Of a DNA stretch of 64,000 nt, positions 45,220 to 56,856 are shown in pieces. The DNA is from Zizania palustris (taxonomy: Eukaryota > Streptophyta > Magnoliopsida > Poales > Poaceae): contig JAAALK010000082.1 in the NCBI GenBank assembly GCA_019279435.1, forward strand, positions 13,222,594-13,286,593. Reading direction: 5' to 3'. The notes beneath the pieces are model-generated. The model was not told where the DNA came from. It searched no databases and saw only the letters and a program-made list of their open reading frames with translations. How positions within the stretch are numbered: the first letter of the stretch is position 1; each line of letters opens with the position of its first letter. Made by a program: the position numbers and the translations under genes.

Positions 45220-46761
45220 ATGCCTCCCATGCGGAGTCTAGCCACCGATCCTCCCCGAAGGTCCCCTCGGACCAATGGTGCAGGACCCTCAGTCATTCCA
45301 CCAACCCCCGATGGGGTCCCCAGACCTCGAACACCCAGAGGTCCCTGAGAACCTCCCTCGGTGCTCCAAACTGATTATGCCAGTTCCCGAGACCCAAAGA
45401 TCCCCTCCGAAGGAGATGAAGACCTTCTTGAGGATGCGGCTACCAAGGTAGCGCGACTTCAGGAGGACATAGCAAGGTGGAGGCAAGAGGCTACTGATCG
45501 ACTTCGCTCTCAAGCCTTCACTCATGCTCTAGAGGTGCCTCAAGACGACGGTCCTGGTAACAATCCCGAAGCTCTTCAAGTCCAGGAGGAAGCCGAGAAT
45601 TCATCCTTCAACAACGAGTCTCTGTTGCATCCGGACCTACAGAAAGTGCCCTTCGACACAGGTTCAAGGTCTCGAAGTTGCACAAATACTCCGGTGGGTC
45701 TCACCCCGGAGAGTTCTCTCATTCGTATGGTTTGGCGATAGAAGCCAGCGGAGGGGTGCGTAACACTATGGCGAAGTGTTTCCCCCTCGCACTAGAAGGT
45801 GTGGCTCTCCGATGGTTCTAGTCTCTAAAGCCAGGATCGATCAAGTCATGGGAGCAGCTGAAGAGGAAGTTCGTAAGTAACTTCCAGGTTATGTTTGTAG
45901 CCCCGATGTCGACCAGAAGTCTGTTCCAGGTGAAGCAGCGAGTAGGGGAGTCGCTTTGCGATTATTTTACATGCTTCGCCCATACCAAGTCTCAGATCAA
46001 AGTCTTGTCTACCTCTTCGGTAGTTGATGCGGTGCGCGAAGGGGTGTTAAACCCAGATCTCCTCAGCAAACTTCACCGGAAGCCGGTGTCGTTTGTAGCA
46101 CAGCTGATAGCATACTTCGAACAGTATGCCTAGGAAGAGGAAGGCTGCCTCCGAAGAACTACAACATCTGCACCAGACCTTCGAGAAGTGAAGACGGAGC
46201 CTGAAGTCCCAACTTCTCTGCAAGCCCCCCTTGATAATCGCTTCAATGATCATAGGCGGGGGAAGAAACACATCCGCTCTAAGGTGTTAAATATCGAACC
46301 CTCCGCCCCGAAGATGCCTATCAACTTTCAACATGCGCAATCTAACAAGATTAGTACCTCGAAGCCCCAAGAGAGAGTGGCTAGCAGGCGCTAAAGCTTC
46401 TTCTGTTTTGTGCATGGCGAAAATAGAAGCCATGACTCGAAAGATTGCATGTCCGTATTAACCCTTCGGGGTGAGTACTTAGGACGAAGCTCAGGGCGAG
46501 GTACTTCGGACCGAGCCCCTCCAGCAGTGCGTTCGGAGCCTGTGCAATCTGTGGCTTGAGCCAGCAACCCTGAAGCACCGATGCAACTCCTGGTGGCCAA
46601 CATTATGCCACCACCGAAGCAAGAGGATACCAAAGATCATAGCAAGCAAGTGGTCCTGCCCATCTCCGGAGGGGGGACCCTCAGTAACATGTCAAAACGG
46701 CTGCGAAGAGAATATGTCCGCGAAGTAGGGCATAGAGGGACCTCAAGTTCGGTGGCAAAAA
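45220..46761 (+). pseudogene. B gag, with zinc-finger and pre-protease region
   Basis: ATG at 45220 starts MPPMRSLATDPP, matching the A gag start. The 45361-45741 frame has EDAATKVARLQEDIARWRQE. The Retrotrans_gag core continues at 45720-46133 (FVAPMSTRSLFQVKQRVGE, FAHTKSQIKVLSTSSVVDA). VVLPISGGGTLSNMSKRLRR at about 46651-46710 is the segment just before the protease in A. Several frameshifts and stops. It ends where J is inserted. Confidence 0.8.
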
Positions 46762-47503
46762 TGCATACAAAATAAATTTTACATGAACCTTGATATACGC
46801 ATGCACTAGTCCCTTCACCACGCGCCGTCAGTCAAGTCCAAGGCAACATACATGCCACCCTTGTTAGTTAACTTGACATGTTCACTCAATCGAGTATCAG
46901 ATTCAAATCATGACTAACTCCTTAGTCATATTGGCATTGCCATGCACTTTTCCAATCCAATACCTCGAGGGGCCCAGAGATGACTCTCCCGTTATTAGGA
47001 GGGGTAAATTCTATCTTAACCGCTCACATCCCAAGACATGTTTCACAACACACCTAAAAACAACCCTTATTACTACCCTGTTATGGAATAGCGTTAGGAA
47101 GTATCTAAGTGTGTCACTATGCATTTTGGAATCAAATGATGATCTCAGTTCCAAGGACTCTACAGATACACCATATGAGATGACAACTATATGCAGATAA
47201 CAATCTCAGCAGTATCTCATGTGGGTCTGTCCAATACCATGTTCACTAACATGTGTCCACATCACTGATTTGACATCCCTATGTCTATGACTGTGAAACA
47301 CAATCATCAATAAGTCGGATGTGCTAATCCATGTGTCATCACTATCCCACATGATGACAAGATTAGGGACCCTTTTGAACAACATCGTCATAAAGCAAAA
47401 AGTTTCACGTAACAAGTCATACTCATTAATTAAATGCAAATGATATTTATTCAAGGAACAAGATAACAATTATCCTCATACATTAACATAGAATCTACAA
47501 GCA
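46762..47503 (-). repeat. 3' LTR of copia J (about 742 bp)
   Basis: Minus strand starts TGCTTGTAGATTC just after a purine-rich GTGGAAGA and ends TTTTGTATGCA. It fills the non-coding gap between the pol stop and B sequence. No partner LTR is in the window, so the ends rest on TG...CA and position only. Confidence 0.5.
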
Positions 47504-47522
47504 TCTTCCACAAACACATGAC

Positions 47523-48740
47523 TCACGCACGCAAGTATCTATTACCCATGGAGCTCATATGCACATCATGCTTGGGCTGTGGAAGGGGCTTTGTCAATGG
47601 ATCTGCCATGTTCAAATCCGTGTGCATCTTGCAAATCTTCACATCACCTTGCAAATATTCAAATCAGGTGATATTGCCGAAGTATATGTTTGGATTTCTA
47701 GTGCCACCGAGGCTCCTTGGCTTGCACAATAGCACCACTCTTATCACAATGTAGGTCCACTGGACTGGAAGCACTAGGAACAAACTTCCTAATCCAAACA
47801 ACCTCCTTCGCTACTTCTAAAGCTACGATATACTCAGCTTCTGTTGTAGAATCGGCCACCGTCTCTTGCTTGGAACCCTTCCAACTCACTGCGCCTCCAT
47901 TGAGGCAGAACAAAAAACCAGATTGCGATCGAGAATCATCTTTATCGGTCTGAATGCTAGCATCCGAGTAACCACTTACAAGGAGCTCCTCTTCTCCATC
48001 GTAAACTAGGAACATTTCCTCAGTCCTTCTCAAGTACTTGAGGATACTCTTTACTACAGCCAGTGAATTTCACCCGGGTTTGATTGGTACCTGCTCGTAA
48101 CACTTAGAGCATATGACACATCTAAGCGTGTACACAGCATGTCATACATGATGGATCCAATTGCGGAGGCATATGGGATCACACTCATCTTCTCTAGCTC
48201 ATCAGGTGTCACAGCACACTGAGTCTTACTTAGAGAAATACCATGTGACATCGGTAGAAAACCCTTCTTAGAATTCTGCATTTTGAACCGTTTCATAACC
48301 ATGTCAATGTACATACTTTGGCTTAATCCAATTAACCATTTTGATCTATCTCTATAGATCTTTATGCCCAAAATGTATGCCGCCTCTCCAAGATCTTTCA
48401 TCGAAAAACTATTTTTCAGTGAAGTCTTGACATCATTCAACAAAGGAATGTTGTTTCTGATCAACAATATGTCATCCACATAAAGGACCAAAAACACAAT
48501 TGAGCTCCCACTAGCCTTTTTGTAAACACAAGGCCCTTCTTCGTTCTTAATGAAGCCAAACCCTTTGACTACCTCATCAAAACAAAGATTCCAACTTCGA
48601 GAAGCTTGCTTCAATCCATAAATGCACTTTAGCAACTTACAAACTTTCCGAGCATTCCTCGGACCATCAAAACCTTCTGGTTGTGTCATGTACACATCCT
48701 CACTTAGGTTTCCATTTAGGAAAGTCATCTTGACATCCAT
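47523..48740 (-). pseudogene. Copia J reverse transcriptase and RNase H
   Basis: Copia RT with VKMTFLNGNL, LYGLKQASRSW-type (CIYGLKQASRSWN), LYVDDILL (the YVDD motif) and LGIKIYRDRSKWL. It is open from 48740 to 48054, with a stop and frame change before the RNase H (48033-47698), which shows GYSDASIQTDKDDSRS and STTEAEYIV. The end NMADPLTKPL near 47580 and the stop at 47523 mark the normal C terminus of copia pol. Domain order (integrase before RT) is copia type. Confidence 0.85.
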
Positions 48741-48775
48741 TTGTCATATCTCATAATCATAAAATACAGAAATAG

Positions 48776-49395
48776 CTAGGATGATCTGAATAGACTTAAG
48801 CATAGTGATGGGCGAAAACATTTCATCATAATCAACACCTTGAATCTGTCTGAAACCTTTCGCCAAAAGGATAATGGAAGATCAGTGTGACTCATCATGG
48901 AACACAGCATGTCAAACAAAGTGTGGTTTCTTTTCTCGGACACCACATTCCATTGAGGTGTGTCGGGTGGAGTCAGTTGTGGAACAATTCCACACTGCTT
49001 CAGATGATCACTAAACTCATGGCTCAAATATTCACCCCACGATCCGATCGTATAAATTTAATTGTCTTGCTCGTATGATTTTGTACCTCATTCTAGAACT
49101 CCTTGAACTTTTTGAATGATTCCCACTTATGCCTCATCAAGTATACATATCCATATATACTAAAGTCATCGGTAACAGTAATAAAGTACTAAAATCCTTT
49201 CCTAGTCGTGTGACTTATTGGACCACACACATTAGTATGTACTATGGCCAATAGCTCACTTGCCCTCTCACTTTGTCCTGTGAAAGGCGTCTTTGTAATT
49301 TTCCCAAGTAAACAAGACCCGCATGTGTCATATGATTCAAAATCAAATGACTCCAAAAGTCCATCACTATGGAGCTTCCGTACACGCTTCCGCAC
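48776..49395 (-). pseudogene. Copia J pre-integrase and integrase remnants
   Basis: CGSCLLGKITKTPF followed by HTNVCGPISH (49395-49189) is the GAG-pre-integrase zinc region and core start. Then GIVPQLTPPDTPQWNVVSEK (49027 on) holds the region of the catalytic Glu, changed from NGVSERRN to NVVSEKRN. The middle of the core is missing or unreadable, and the joint to RT carries stops. Confidence 0.75.
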
Positions 49396-50151
49396 ACATC
49401 AGAGTTGGTAGGACCAGACCTGGACTTTCTAGTAGGTTTAGACTTTGCAATAGAGCTCGCATATGTAGTCTTAGCCTTCTTCCTCCTCTTTTTGTCCTCA
49501 TTATGAAGAACAATCACATGGTTTGGAGCCTTTCTGATACTCTCCTCAACAGATTTCAGCATCCCATGCAACTCAACTAGTGTCTTCTCCAGTCCAACCA
49601 TGTTGTAGTTCATGATGAATGGCTCAAAGCTCAATGGGAGACTGGAGAATAACATCAATAGCGAGGTACGGATCCAGTGGAGTGTCCAGTCTCTCTAGAG
49701 TCTCCACGCAACAAATCATCTTGATCACATGAGGGCTCACTGAGCTCCCTTCAGCCAGCCTACTACCAAACAAGCATTTAGACACATTGTATCTCTCTGC
49801 CCTTGCTTGGTCCTGAAACATGCCCTTAATCCCTACAATCATATCGTAGGCATCACGATCCTCATTTTGTTTCTGAAACTGAGAGGACATGCAGGAAAGC
49901 ATCAGGCAGCTGACATCCACGGAATCACTAGCATGCTTCTCATAAGCACGTTTCTCTGTTGTGGAAGCATCTTCTCCTGGTTCATCAGGGTGGGGTTCCT
50001 CTAGAACATAATCCTTTTTCTCTTGCTTGAGAAGAATTCTCAAGTTTCGATACCAATCCATAAATTTTGTTCCAGACAATTTATCTCGTTCAAGAATAGA
50101 TTACAAATTAAAAATTGGAGTTCTCTTAACAGTAGATGTAGTAGGTGCCAT
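49242..50151 (-). pseudogene. Copia J gag, fused by deletion to pol
   Basis: ATG at 50151 begins MAPTTSTVKRTPIFNL with a TAA after 15 codons. It continues with LSGTKFMDWYRNLRILLKQ, a copia gag core (MFQDQARAERYNVSKCLFG) and FIMNYNMVGLEKTLVELHGM. After a Lys-rich stretch near 49480 the sequence passes within about 100 bp into pre-integrase. The CCHC zinc knuckle and the protease (DTG) are not found, so an internal deletion joined gag to pol. Confidence 0.78.
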
Positions 50152-50230
50152 GATCTACAAAAGATTAAATGCGAGTGTTGTAGCAATTGTGTTATCTACA
50201 ACACAGGTTTTGTATGTGTATGTATGGTGT

Positions 50231-50723
50231 TGTTGGGGGAAAATACTTCATCCTCAGGGTTACTATTACAACAAGACGAAGACATGTTATTCAGCTGAAG
50301 TTCTTTAACGACCAACTCCGGTTTCCCTGGGTCAAGTTCGAAGCTTTTGGGTGAACTCTAGTTCGGAGTGTATCTTTGAACGAAGACCCTTCAGAGAACA
50401 TTTTTGCCAGCTAAGATGGAAGGCTTATCTTCTTTCTCATTAGATTAGTCTTTTATCGTTTTAACCCTATCAAGGGTACCGAATAGTTTCCACTATGTCG
50501 GTTGTAACAGAGGGGTGAAAAGGTCTTTTCCTTAAGGTTTCAGCCTATAAATACCCCCCGTTTTACCCTGTAATGAGGATCGAATACTGAGTTATTCAAT
50601 ACACATCTTCGAACTGCTTCGAGCTATTATCCAATTCGGAGGTTTGAAATAGTTCACCTCCAAACACTTCGTTTGTTAGTTTCTAATCTCTGAAACCTGT
50701 TAGCGTAATCTTTTACGCCAACA
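50231..50723 (+). repeat. 5' LTR of A (493 bp)
   Basis: TGTTGGGGGA...TACGCCAACA. TATA box in GCCTATAAATACCCCCC near 50551. Confidence 0.95.
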
Positions 50724-50744
50724 GTTGGCGCCGTCCATGGGGAA
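50724..50744 (+). other. Primer binding site of A
   Basis: TTGGCGCCGTCCATGGGGAA directly follows the LTR. B has the same site with CCGTGG in place of CCATGG. The first part resembles a tRNA-Asp-type PBS (TGGCGCCGTTG...), but the match is partial. Confidence 0.65.
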
Positions 50745-50785
50745 CCTAGTCCAAAAAACTTCGTTCTCTACCAAGTTCTCAAACC

Positions 50786-53443
50786 ATGCCTCCTAAGCGG
50801 AGTTCAGGTGGTAGTCCTACTCGGAGGTACCCTCGGACTTCCGGAGTAAGATCTTCGAACACAGTTGAGGTCGAAGGATCTTCGGCAATTCCTCCACAGA
50901 CTCTGGAAGGGATTCCCCTTCCTCGAGCATACGGAGTTCCTCCTCCAACTCCATCCATACTTCAACCAATCGGAGTCCCTCTTCCACCTGAGATTCCGCT
51001 TCGGACTAATGTGTACAGTTCTCAAGACCCGGAAGGTCCTTCCGGAGGAGATGAAGACGGTCTTAGCGATATGGCCGCTCAAATGGCCAGTATCCAAGCT
51101 GAAGTAGCGAGGTGGCGGCAAGAAGCCACAGATAGGCTTTGTTCTCAGGCCACCCCGGTCATCCCCGAAGTGCCCCAAGATGACGAACTTCCTAATCCCG
51201 AAGCGCCAGAGAACGCTTCCTTCGACAGTGAGTCTCCGCTACATCCCGAGCTATAGAAAGTGTGCTTCGATCCTAAGTTTAAAACTTCGAAGCTCTGCAA
51301 ATATTCTGGAGATGAGGACCTTGGGGAGTTCTCCCGTTCTTATGCATTAGCAATTGAGGCAAGTGGAGGAGTGCGAGACACCATGGCCAAATGTTTCCCT
51401 TTAGCTCTTGAAGGAGTAGCTCTGCGATGGTTTTGGTCCCTGAAGCCAGGGTCAATTAAAACCTGGGAGAAATTAAGGAAGAAGTTCATAAGTAACTTTC
51501 AGGGTACCTTCGTACCCCCAATGTCTACAGAAAGCCTTTTCCAGGTGAAGCAGCTGCCCGGAGAGACTTTAAGGAAATTTTTCAAGCGCTTCGCCCATAC
51601 GAAGTCGCAAATTCGAAGGTTAACTACATCCTCCGTAGTTGATGCAGCTCGAGAGGGAGTTACCCATGCGGGCCTCCTTGATAAACTTCACCGGAAATAG
51701 ATATCTTCTGATGCTCAATTGATGTCTTATTTCGAAGAGTATGCAAGGTCAAAAGAAGGATGGCTTCGGAGAACTGCTGCAACTCCGTCAATCCTGCAAG
51801 AAGTCAAGTTGGAAGTGAAGACTTCAACACCTTCGTAGGGGCCTAACTTTGAAGTTCAGCATGACAGGCGTCGGGGGAAAAAGCATCCTCGTTCAGAAGT
51901 CTTGAACATTGCACCTCCGCAGATGTTTGCCCCTAAGACTTCGCAGGCTTCGGGAAGCAAGACCAGCGGCTGGAGGCCGCCAAGGAAGCCGGCTGGAAAA
52001 GCCCAGGCCTTCTTCTGCTGCGTCAATGGTGAGAATCGAAGTCACGCAACTGATGCGTGCAAGTCTATAATCGCTTTAAGAGGCGATTTCCTTGAAAGAA
52101 CTTCGCGTCGAGGCACTACTGACCGAGTTCCTTCTGAGGTGCGTCCGGAGCCTGTCCAGGCTATGGCACGTATAGACAATTTCGACTCTACAAGGCAACC
52201 TCTGGTGGTCAATATTATTCCACCTCCAAAGCAGGAAGATGGTCAGGATCGAGGGAAAATAGTAGTCCTCCCCATTTCCGGAGGAGGGACTCTTGGAAGT
52301 ATGTCGAAGAGGCAGAGAAGAGAATATGTCCGAGAAGTGGGCCATATTGGAACTTCTTCATCCGCAGCTGCCATGCCTGAATGGTCCCATGTGCCGATAT
52401 CTTTCTCCGCAGATGATGCAGCTCGCATAAAATTTCCGCATGCAGATCCACTTGTCATCCCCGCCGATATAGCAGGGACTGAAGTCCGGAGAGTATTGAT
52501 TGACGGAGGGAGTTCAGCAGATATTATCTTTGTCCAAGCCTTCGATCAACTCTGTATCTCCAGGAAGCATCTTCTCCCAGCAGCTCGTCCTTTGAAAGGC
52601 TTCGCAGGACCCCCTCTTGATGCCCTCGGCCAAATAGGTCTGGAGGTCACTTTCAGAGAGGGGCTACTGGCCAGGACGGAGGAGGTGATTTTTGATGTTG
52701 TGGATGCCCCATATGCATATAATGTTATCTTTGGGAGGGGCATGTTGAATCAGTTCGGAGTTGTGGCGCATCATAATTATCTGTGTATGAAGATGCCCAC
52801 ACAAGCGGGAGTGCTCACCATTTTCGGAGATCAGGCCACTACTCGAAGAGCGGAATATGGTCATGGCCCCCCTCTTGACCCGAGGCAAGTGAACAGCGTG
52901 CAAGGCAACCTAGAAGATGTCTCTGCTTCAAGTGAACCTTCGAAGAAGACCTTCCCAAGGCCAAGCCCCGAAGGGGAGATTATAACGAAGGTTATTGTCA
53001 AAGACAGCAAAGATTATTCATTTCAGTTCGGCAAAGATTTGCGCTCAGAAGTAGCTACTTCGTTAGAAAAAGTAGTTGAAGAAAATTTAGATGTCTTTGC
53101 CTGGTCTGATGAGGACATTACCAGAGTAAGTCGGGATATTATTGAGCATAGTTTACTTGCGAACCCGAGGGTTCGGCCTGTCCGACAAGGACTCCGGAAG
53201 CTATCTGCGAAGAGGGCCATCCTTGCCAAAGATGAAGTGGAAAAGTTGTTGAAGGTTGGGATTATCAGAGAAGTAGCTCATACGGAGTGGCTAGCCAACC
53301 CAGTCTTCGTCAGGAAGAAATCTTCCGAGAAATGGCGCATGTGTATTGACTTTACATCTTTGAATAAAGCATCCCCTGTGACCCCTATCCAATGCCCCGA
53401 ATTAATCAATTGGTTGACTCCACTGCTGGTTCGGAGTTATTAA
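50786..53443 (+). pseudogene. A gag, protease and start of RT in one frame
   Basis: Single gag-pol frame from ATG 50786 (MPPKRSSGGSPT), broken by TAGs at 51254-51256, 51698-51700 and 51836-51838. Retrotrans_gag core: GVRDTMAKCFPLALEGVALR, KFISNFQGTF, FAHTKSQIRRL. A degenerate zinc knuckle FCCVNGENRSHATDAC lies near 52012. The protease at about 52490 has VLIDGGSSADIIF intact. The RT fingers (KWRMCIDFTSLNKA) end where a frame change near 53400 gives the stop at 53441-53443. Confidence 0.87.
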
Positions 53444-54387
53444 GCTTCCTTGACGCGTATTTTGGCTATCATCAAATCTAGCTAAAGCGCGAAGATGAAA
53501 TCAAAACAAGCTTTGTAAATCCTTCGGAAGTATTCTGTTATGTAAGAATGCCCTTTGGCTTAAGGAATGCTGGGGCAACTTTTTTGAGGTTAATTGCTAA
53601 GACTCTAGGTCATCAAATAGGCCGCAATGTAGAAGCCTATATGGATGACATTGTAATAAAGAGTGCTCTAAAGCACCAGCATAGCCTAGACTTAGCAGAA
53701 ACATTCGATAGCCTTCGGGCATGTGGAGTCCGCTTGAACCCCGAAAAATGTATCTTCGTAGCTCAGGCTAGAAAATTGTTAGGGTATCTAGTTTCAAGCA
53801 GAGGGATCGAAGCTAGCCCTACTCAAATAACTGCATTACAAAGAATGGCTCCTCCGGAAAATTTGAAGCAAGTGCAAAAGCTAACTGGTCGCCTTGCAGC
53901 ACTTAGCAGATTCCTAGCAAGGTCTGCGGAGAGAAGTTTGCCGATTTTCAAAGCATTGAAAGGGTCCGAAGATTTTGCATGGACATCGGAGTGTCAAAAG
54001 AGTTTTGAAAATATTAAGAATTATCTCAGTAACCTTGCTACACTCACGGTGCCTGTTGCGGACAAAACCCTACTCCTCTACCTTGCGGCTACTGGCTCTG
54101 CTATCAGTGCAGTCCTTGTCAAAGAAGTTGATTTCAATGGGAAGTTGGTACAAAATCTAGTCTATCTTGTATCCGAAGCATTGTCTGAAGCAAAAACAAG
54201 ATATTCTGAGCTTGATAAGTTCACCTATGCTCTTATAATGGCTTCGAGGAAGTTAAGGCATTATTTCCTAGCACATAATGTGATTGTACCAACTTCGTAT
54301 CCCTTGGGAGATATGCTCTGAAGTAACGATTCAACAGGAAGAATTGGGAAATGGGTTGTTGAATTAGCACCCTTCGGCATCTCCTTC
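53400..54387 (+). pseudogene. A reverse transcriptase palm and RNase H
   Basis: Continues RT in the next frame: a TAG within the YHQI-type motif near 53478, then open from 53548: MPFGLRNAGATFLRL, the catalytic YMDD at 53638-53649, KLLGYLVSSRGIEA, and an RNase H with LLLYLAATGSAISAVL and SEAKTRYSELDKF. TGA at 54319-54321 stops the frame. Confidence 0.86.
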
Positions 54388-54965
54388 GTGGAAAGGACAG
54401 CAATTAAGTCACAAGTGTTGGCAGACTTTGTGGCAGAATGGACTCCCCCTACAGTATGGGCTCAGGAGAAACAAAGTGAAGGAATTTGGACCATATACTC
54501 CAATGCAGCTTTCCAAGCATCTGCAACAGGTGTCGGAGCGGTAATAATTTCGCCTTTAGGGCAAAGAGCAATGTACTCTGCTAGGCTCAACTTTAAGTCC
54601 ACTAATAATACAATGGAGTATGATGGAATTTTGTTAGGACTTCGAAAGGCACGTGCTTTGGGGGTATAAGAGTTGTTATTAAAACATATTCTCAAATTGT
54701 AGCAGGGCACGTAGATAAGAGTTTTCAAGTTCGTCAACCACAGCTCGCAAAATATTTGGAAGAGATCCGTAAGATTGAAGCAACATTTAAAGGGATTTCC
54801 ATTCGAAGTATACCCAGAGCTGAAAATATGCAAGCTGATACTTTGGCGAAAGATGCAGCCGGAGCTATGGACATTCCAGAAGAAGCTTTTTACGAAGAGC
54901 TCAATTCACCTTCGGTAACACAAATCCCTTCTGCGGAAGTTCTTTGCATTCCAAGTACAGATTGG
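54388..54965 (+). pseudogene. A second (archaeal-type) RNase H
   Basis: SQVLADFVAEWTPP leads into WTIYSNAAFQASATGVGAVI; the first catalytic Asp of the expected SDGA is Asn. TNNTMEYDGILLGLRKA follows; a 1-base frame change near 54665 precedes KTYSQIVAGHVDKSF and RAENMQADTLAKDA. The pattern is that of the Tat lineage. Confidence 0.82.
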
Positions 54966-54977
54966 TAGAGTTCAATT

Positions 54978-56179
54978 ATGGAATTGCTCCAAGGAGAAGG
55001 AACTTTGCCTGAAGGGCCACAACTTTTGAGATTAAAGCTCAGAATTCGAAATTATCATATAATCAACGGTTTTCTGTACAAGGCCGGAGTATGTTCTCCT
55101 CTGCTTCGATGTATATCTCAAGACGAAGGTCAGGAGATTCTTAGAGAAATTAATGAAGGACTTTGTGGTAGCCATCTGGCCCCTCAAGCTTTGGCAGGAA
55201 AAATACTTCGCCAGGGGCGTTATTGGCCTACAATAGTAGCTGATGCGGAGAGCCTAGTCCACACATGCCAGGGTTGTCAATGGATGGGAAGAAGAAGTCA
55301 TTGTCCGCCAACAACTCTTCAAGTCATTGCCCCAGTGTGGCCCATGGCCAGATGGGGCATGGACCTCATCTGAGTATTTTTCTTCCTAGTAGAAAAAGGA
55401 AATTTGAAATTTGTAGTGGTAGCAACTGAGTATTTTTCCAAGTGGGTCGAAGCAGAGCCCCTCACAGCTATCACTTCAAATAATGTGCAAAAAATTTTCT
55501 AGAAAAGTATTATATGCCGGTTCGGAGTGCCTCGGCAGCTCACAGTTGACAATGGGACACAGTTTGATGCAGAGCCTTTCAGGAAGTTTTGCGAAGATCT
55601 CGGTATACAAATATGCTTCGCTGCAGTGCACCATCCTCAGTCTAATGGAGCTGTTGAAAGAGTCAATGGTAATATCTTGTCAGGGTTGAATCGAAGAATA
55701 GTAGGATTGGCAAAAGGACTGTGGACTGAAGAGCTCCCAAAGATTTTATGGTCCATTCGGACCACTCAAACAAGGTCCACAGGTTTCACTCCTTTTAGAC
55801 TATTATTCGGAGATGAAGCTATGACACCAACGGAACTTAAAGAAGGATCCCTTCGTAGCACCGAACTAGAAATAGAAGCAGAAAGGCAAACTTCGCTTGA
55901 TTTAACAGAAGAAACAAGACTTCGAGCTGTGCCAATTTGTCAAAATATCAGCAGCAGACGAAGACTTGGTTTGACCCGAAGGTTAAGCTTAATGAACTTA
56001 AGCCGGGTCATCTGGTTTTGCGAAGCATTATAGCACCAGGGAAGTTAGGGAATAAGTGGGAATGTCCATACATAATTCTCCGCTCAGGACGCCCTGCTTC
56101 TTTAAAGTTAGCTAATTTAGAAGGCGAATAGTTAATACATACATGGCACGCGGAGCACTTAAAGCGATATTTCGCATAG
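54978..56179 (+). pseudogene. A integrase
   Basis: Homologous to the D integrase throughout. The first zinc His of IHEGLCGSH is Asn here. CQGCQ is kept. MARWGMDLI is followed by TGA at 55371-55373, then ATEYFSKWVEAEPLTAI, a stop near 55501, TVDNGTQFDAEPFRKF, NGAVERVNG and FRLLFGDEAMTPTELK. A frame change near 55930 and a TAG near 56129 precede the final HAEHLKRYFA and TAG at 56177-56179. Confidence 0.86.
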
Positions 56180-56216
56180 GGGCTCCTTGTAATCATTTGT
56201 AAACACCTTCTGAATT

Positions 56217-56222
56217 AATAAA
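56217..56222 (+). promoter_or_regulatory. Possible poly(A) signal after A pol
   Basis: AATAAA, 37 bp past the integrase stop, as in D. A minus-strand AATAAA at 56830-56835, 22 bp past the antisense stop, is the matching candidate for the antisense gene. Confidence 0.35.
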
Positions 56223-56384
56223 GCTCATGGTTCAGATAATGCCTACCTTACAAACACTTCCTACTTCTAGTGGACGCACTGGAAGAACGAAGTTGGCTGT
56301 GAGTGAAGTGTCATTAATTTGAACAAATTTTTCGGACTTCGAACCACTAGTTCGAAGTTTCCGACGAGGTGGGAAAGTCATTGA

Positions 56385-56575
56385 AAAATGGATTCCAAGC
56401 CACCAGCTTGAAAGCATCCGTAAAAAGAGTCCAAGGAGACCATTGCGAATTCCAAACCACCGGTTTGATAGCATTCGCAAAAAGAGCCGAAGGAGGCCAA
56501 AACAAAATAGAGTTTGAGCTGATAAGCTTCGAATATCTGTAAAAAAGAGTCCAAAGTGACCCATCGTTTTGGACG
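56385..56575 (+). repeat. Short tandem repeat downstream of A pol
   Basis: About three degenerate units of about 60 bp (ATCCGTAAAAAGAGTCCAA, TTCGCAAAAAGAGCCGAAG, CTGTAAAAAAGAGTCCAAA), homologous to the longer array in D. The rest of 56180-56856 is non-coding spacer. Confidence 0.65.
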
Positions 56576-56856
56576 CCAAAGTGTCCGAGAAATTAGTCCG
56601 AAGTGACTTCTTTCAAACAAAAGGTACTAAGTACCAGTTTTCAAACTCCAAGTAGTCGAAGAAGTTTTGTAAGATTTCAATCAATCTTTAAGTTGCTGAG
56701 GGGCTCCGAGCCTCCAAAATTGTACTCCTAAGTTTTTTTCTTTGCGCCTAACAATCTTCGAGTACACTTTGAAGTTGCTTACACCCAAAGAGGGGCTGGG
56801 AAGTAGGGAGACAATTTTAAAAATCAATCTTTATTATTCAAACAGATTACATTACA

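Larger units (their letters stand above)
44482..46761 (+). mobile_element. Element B: 5' part of a Tat-lineage element, cut by copia J
   Basis: 5' LTR, PBS and gag of a relative of A. It is broken at 46762 by the LTR of J, and the continuation is not in the window. The left edge is uncertain: LTR similarity to A is clear only from about 44690; TGGTAAAATG at 44482 is a guess that gives a plausible LTR length. Confidence 0.7.
46762..50230 (-). mobile_element. Copia element J: 3' part, minus strand, internally deleted
   Basis: On the minus strand: gag start (50151), gag, pre-integrase, integrase fragments, RT, RNase H (stop at 47523) and the 3' LTR (47503-46762). Its 5' LTR is not seen, because A and I interrupt the 5' leader at 50230. 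It lies inside the gag-pol of B. Confidence 0.8.
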
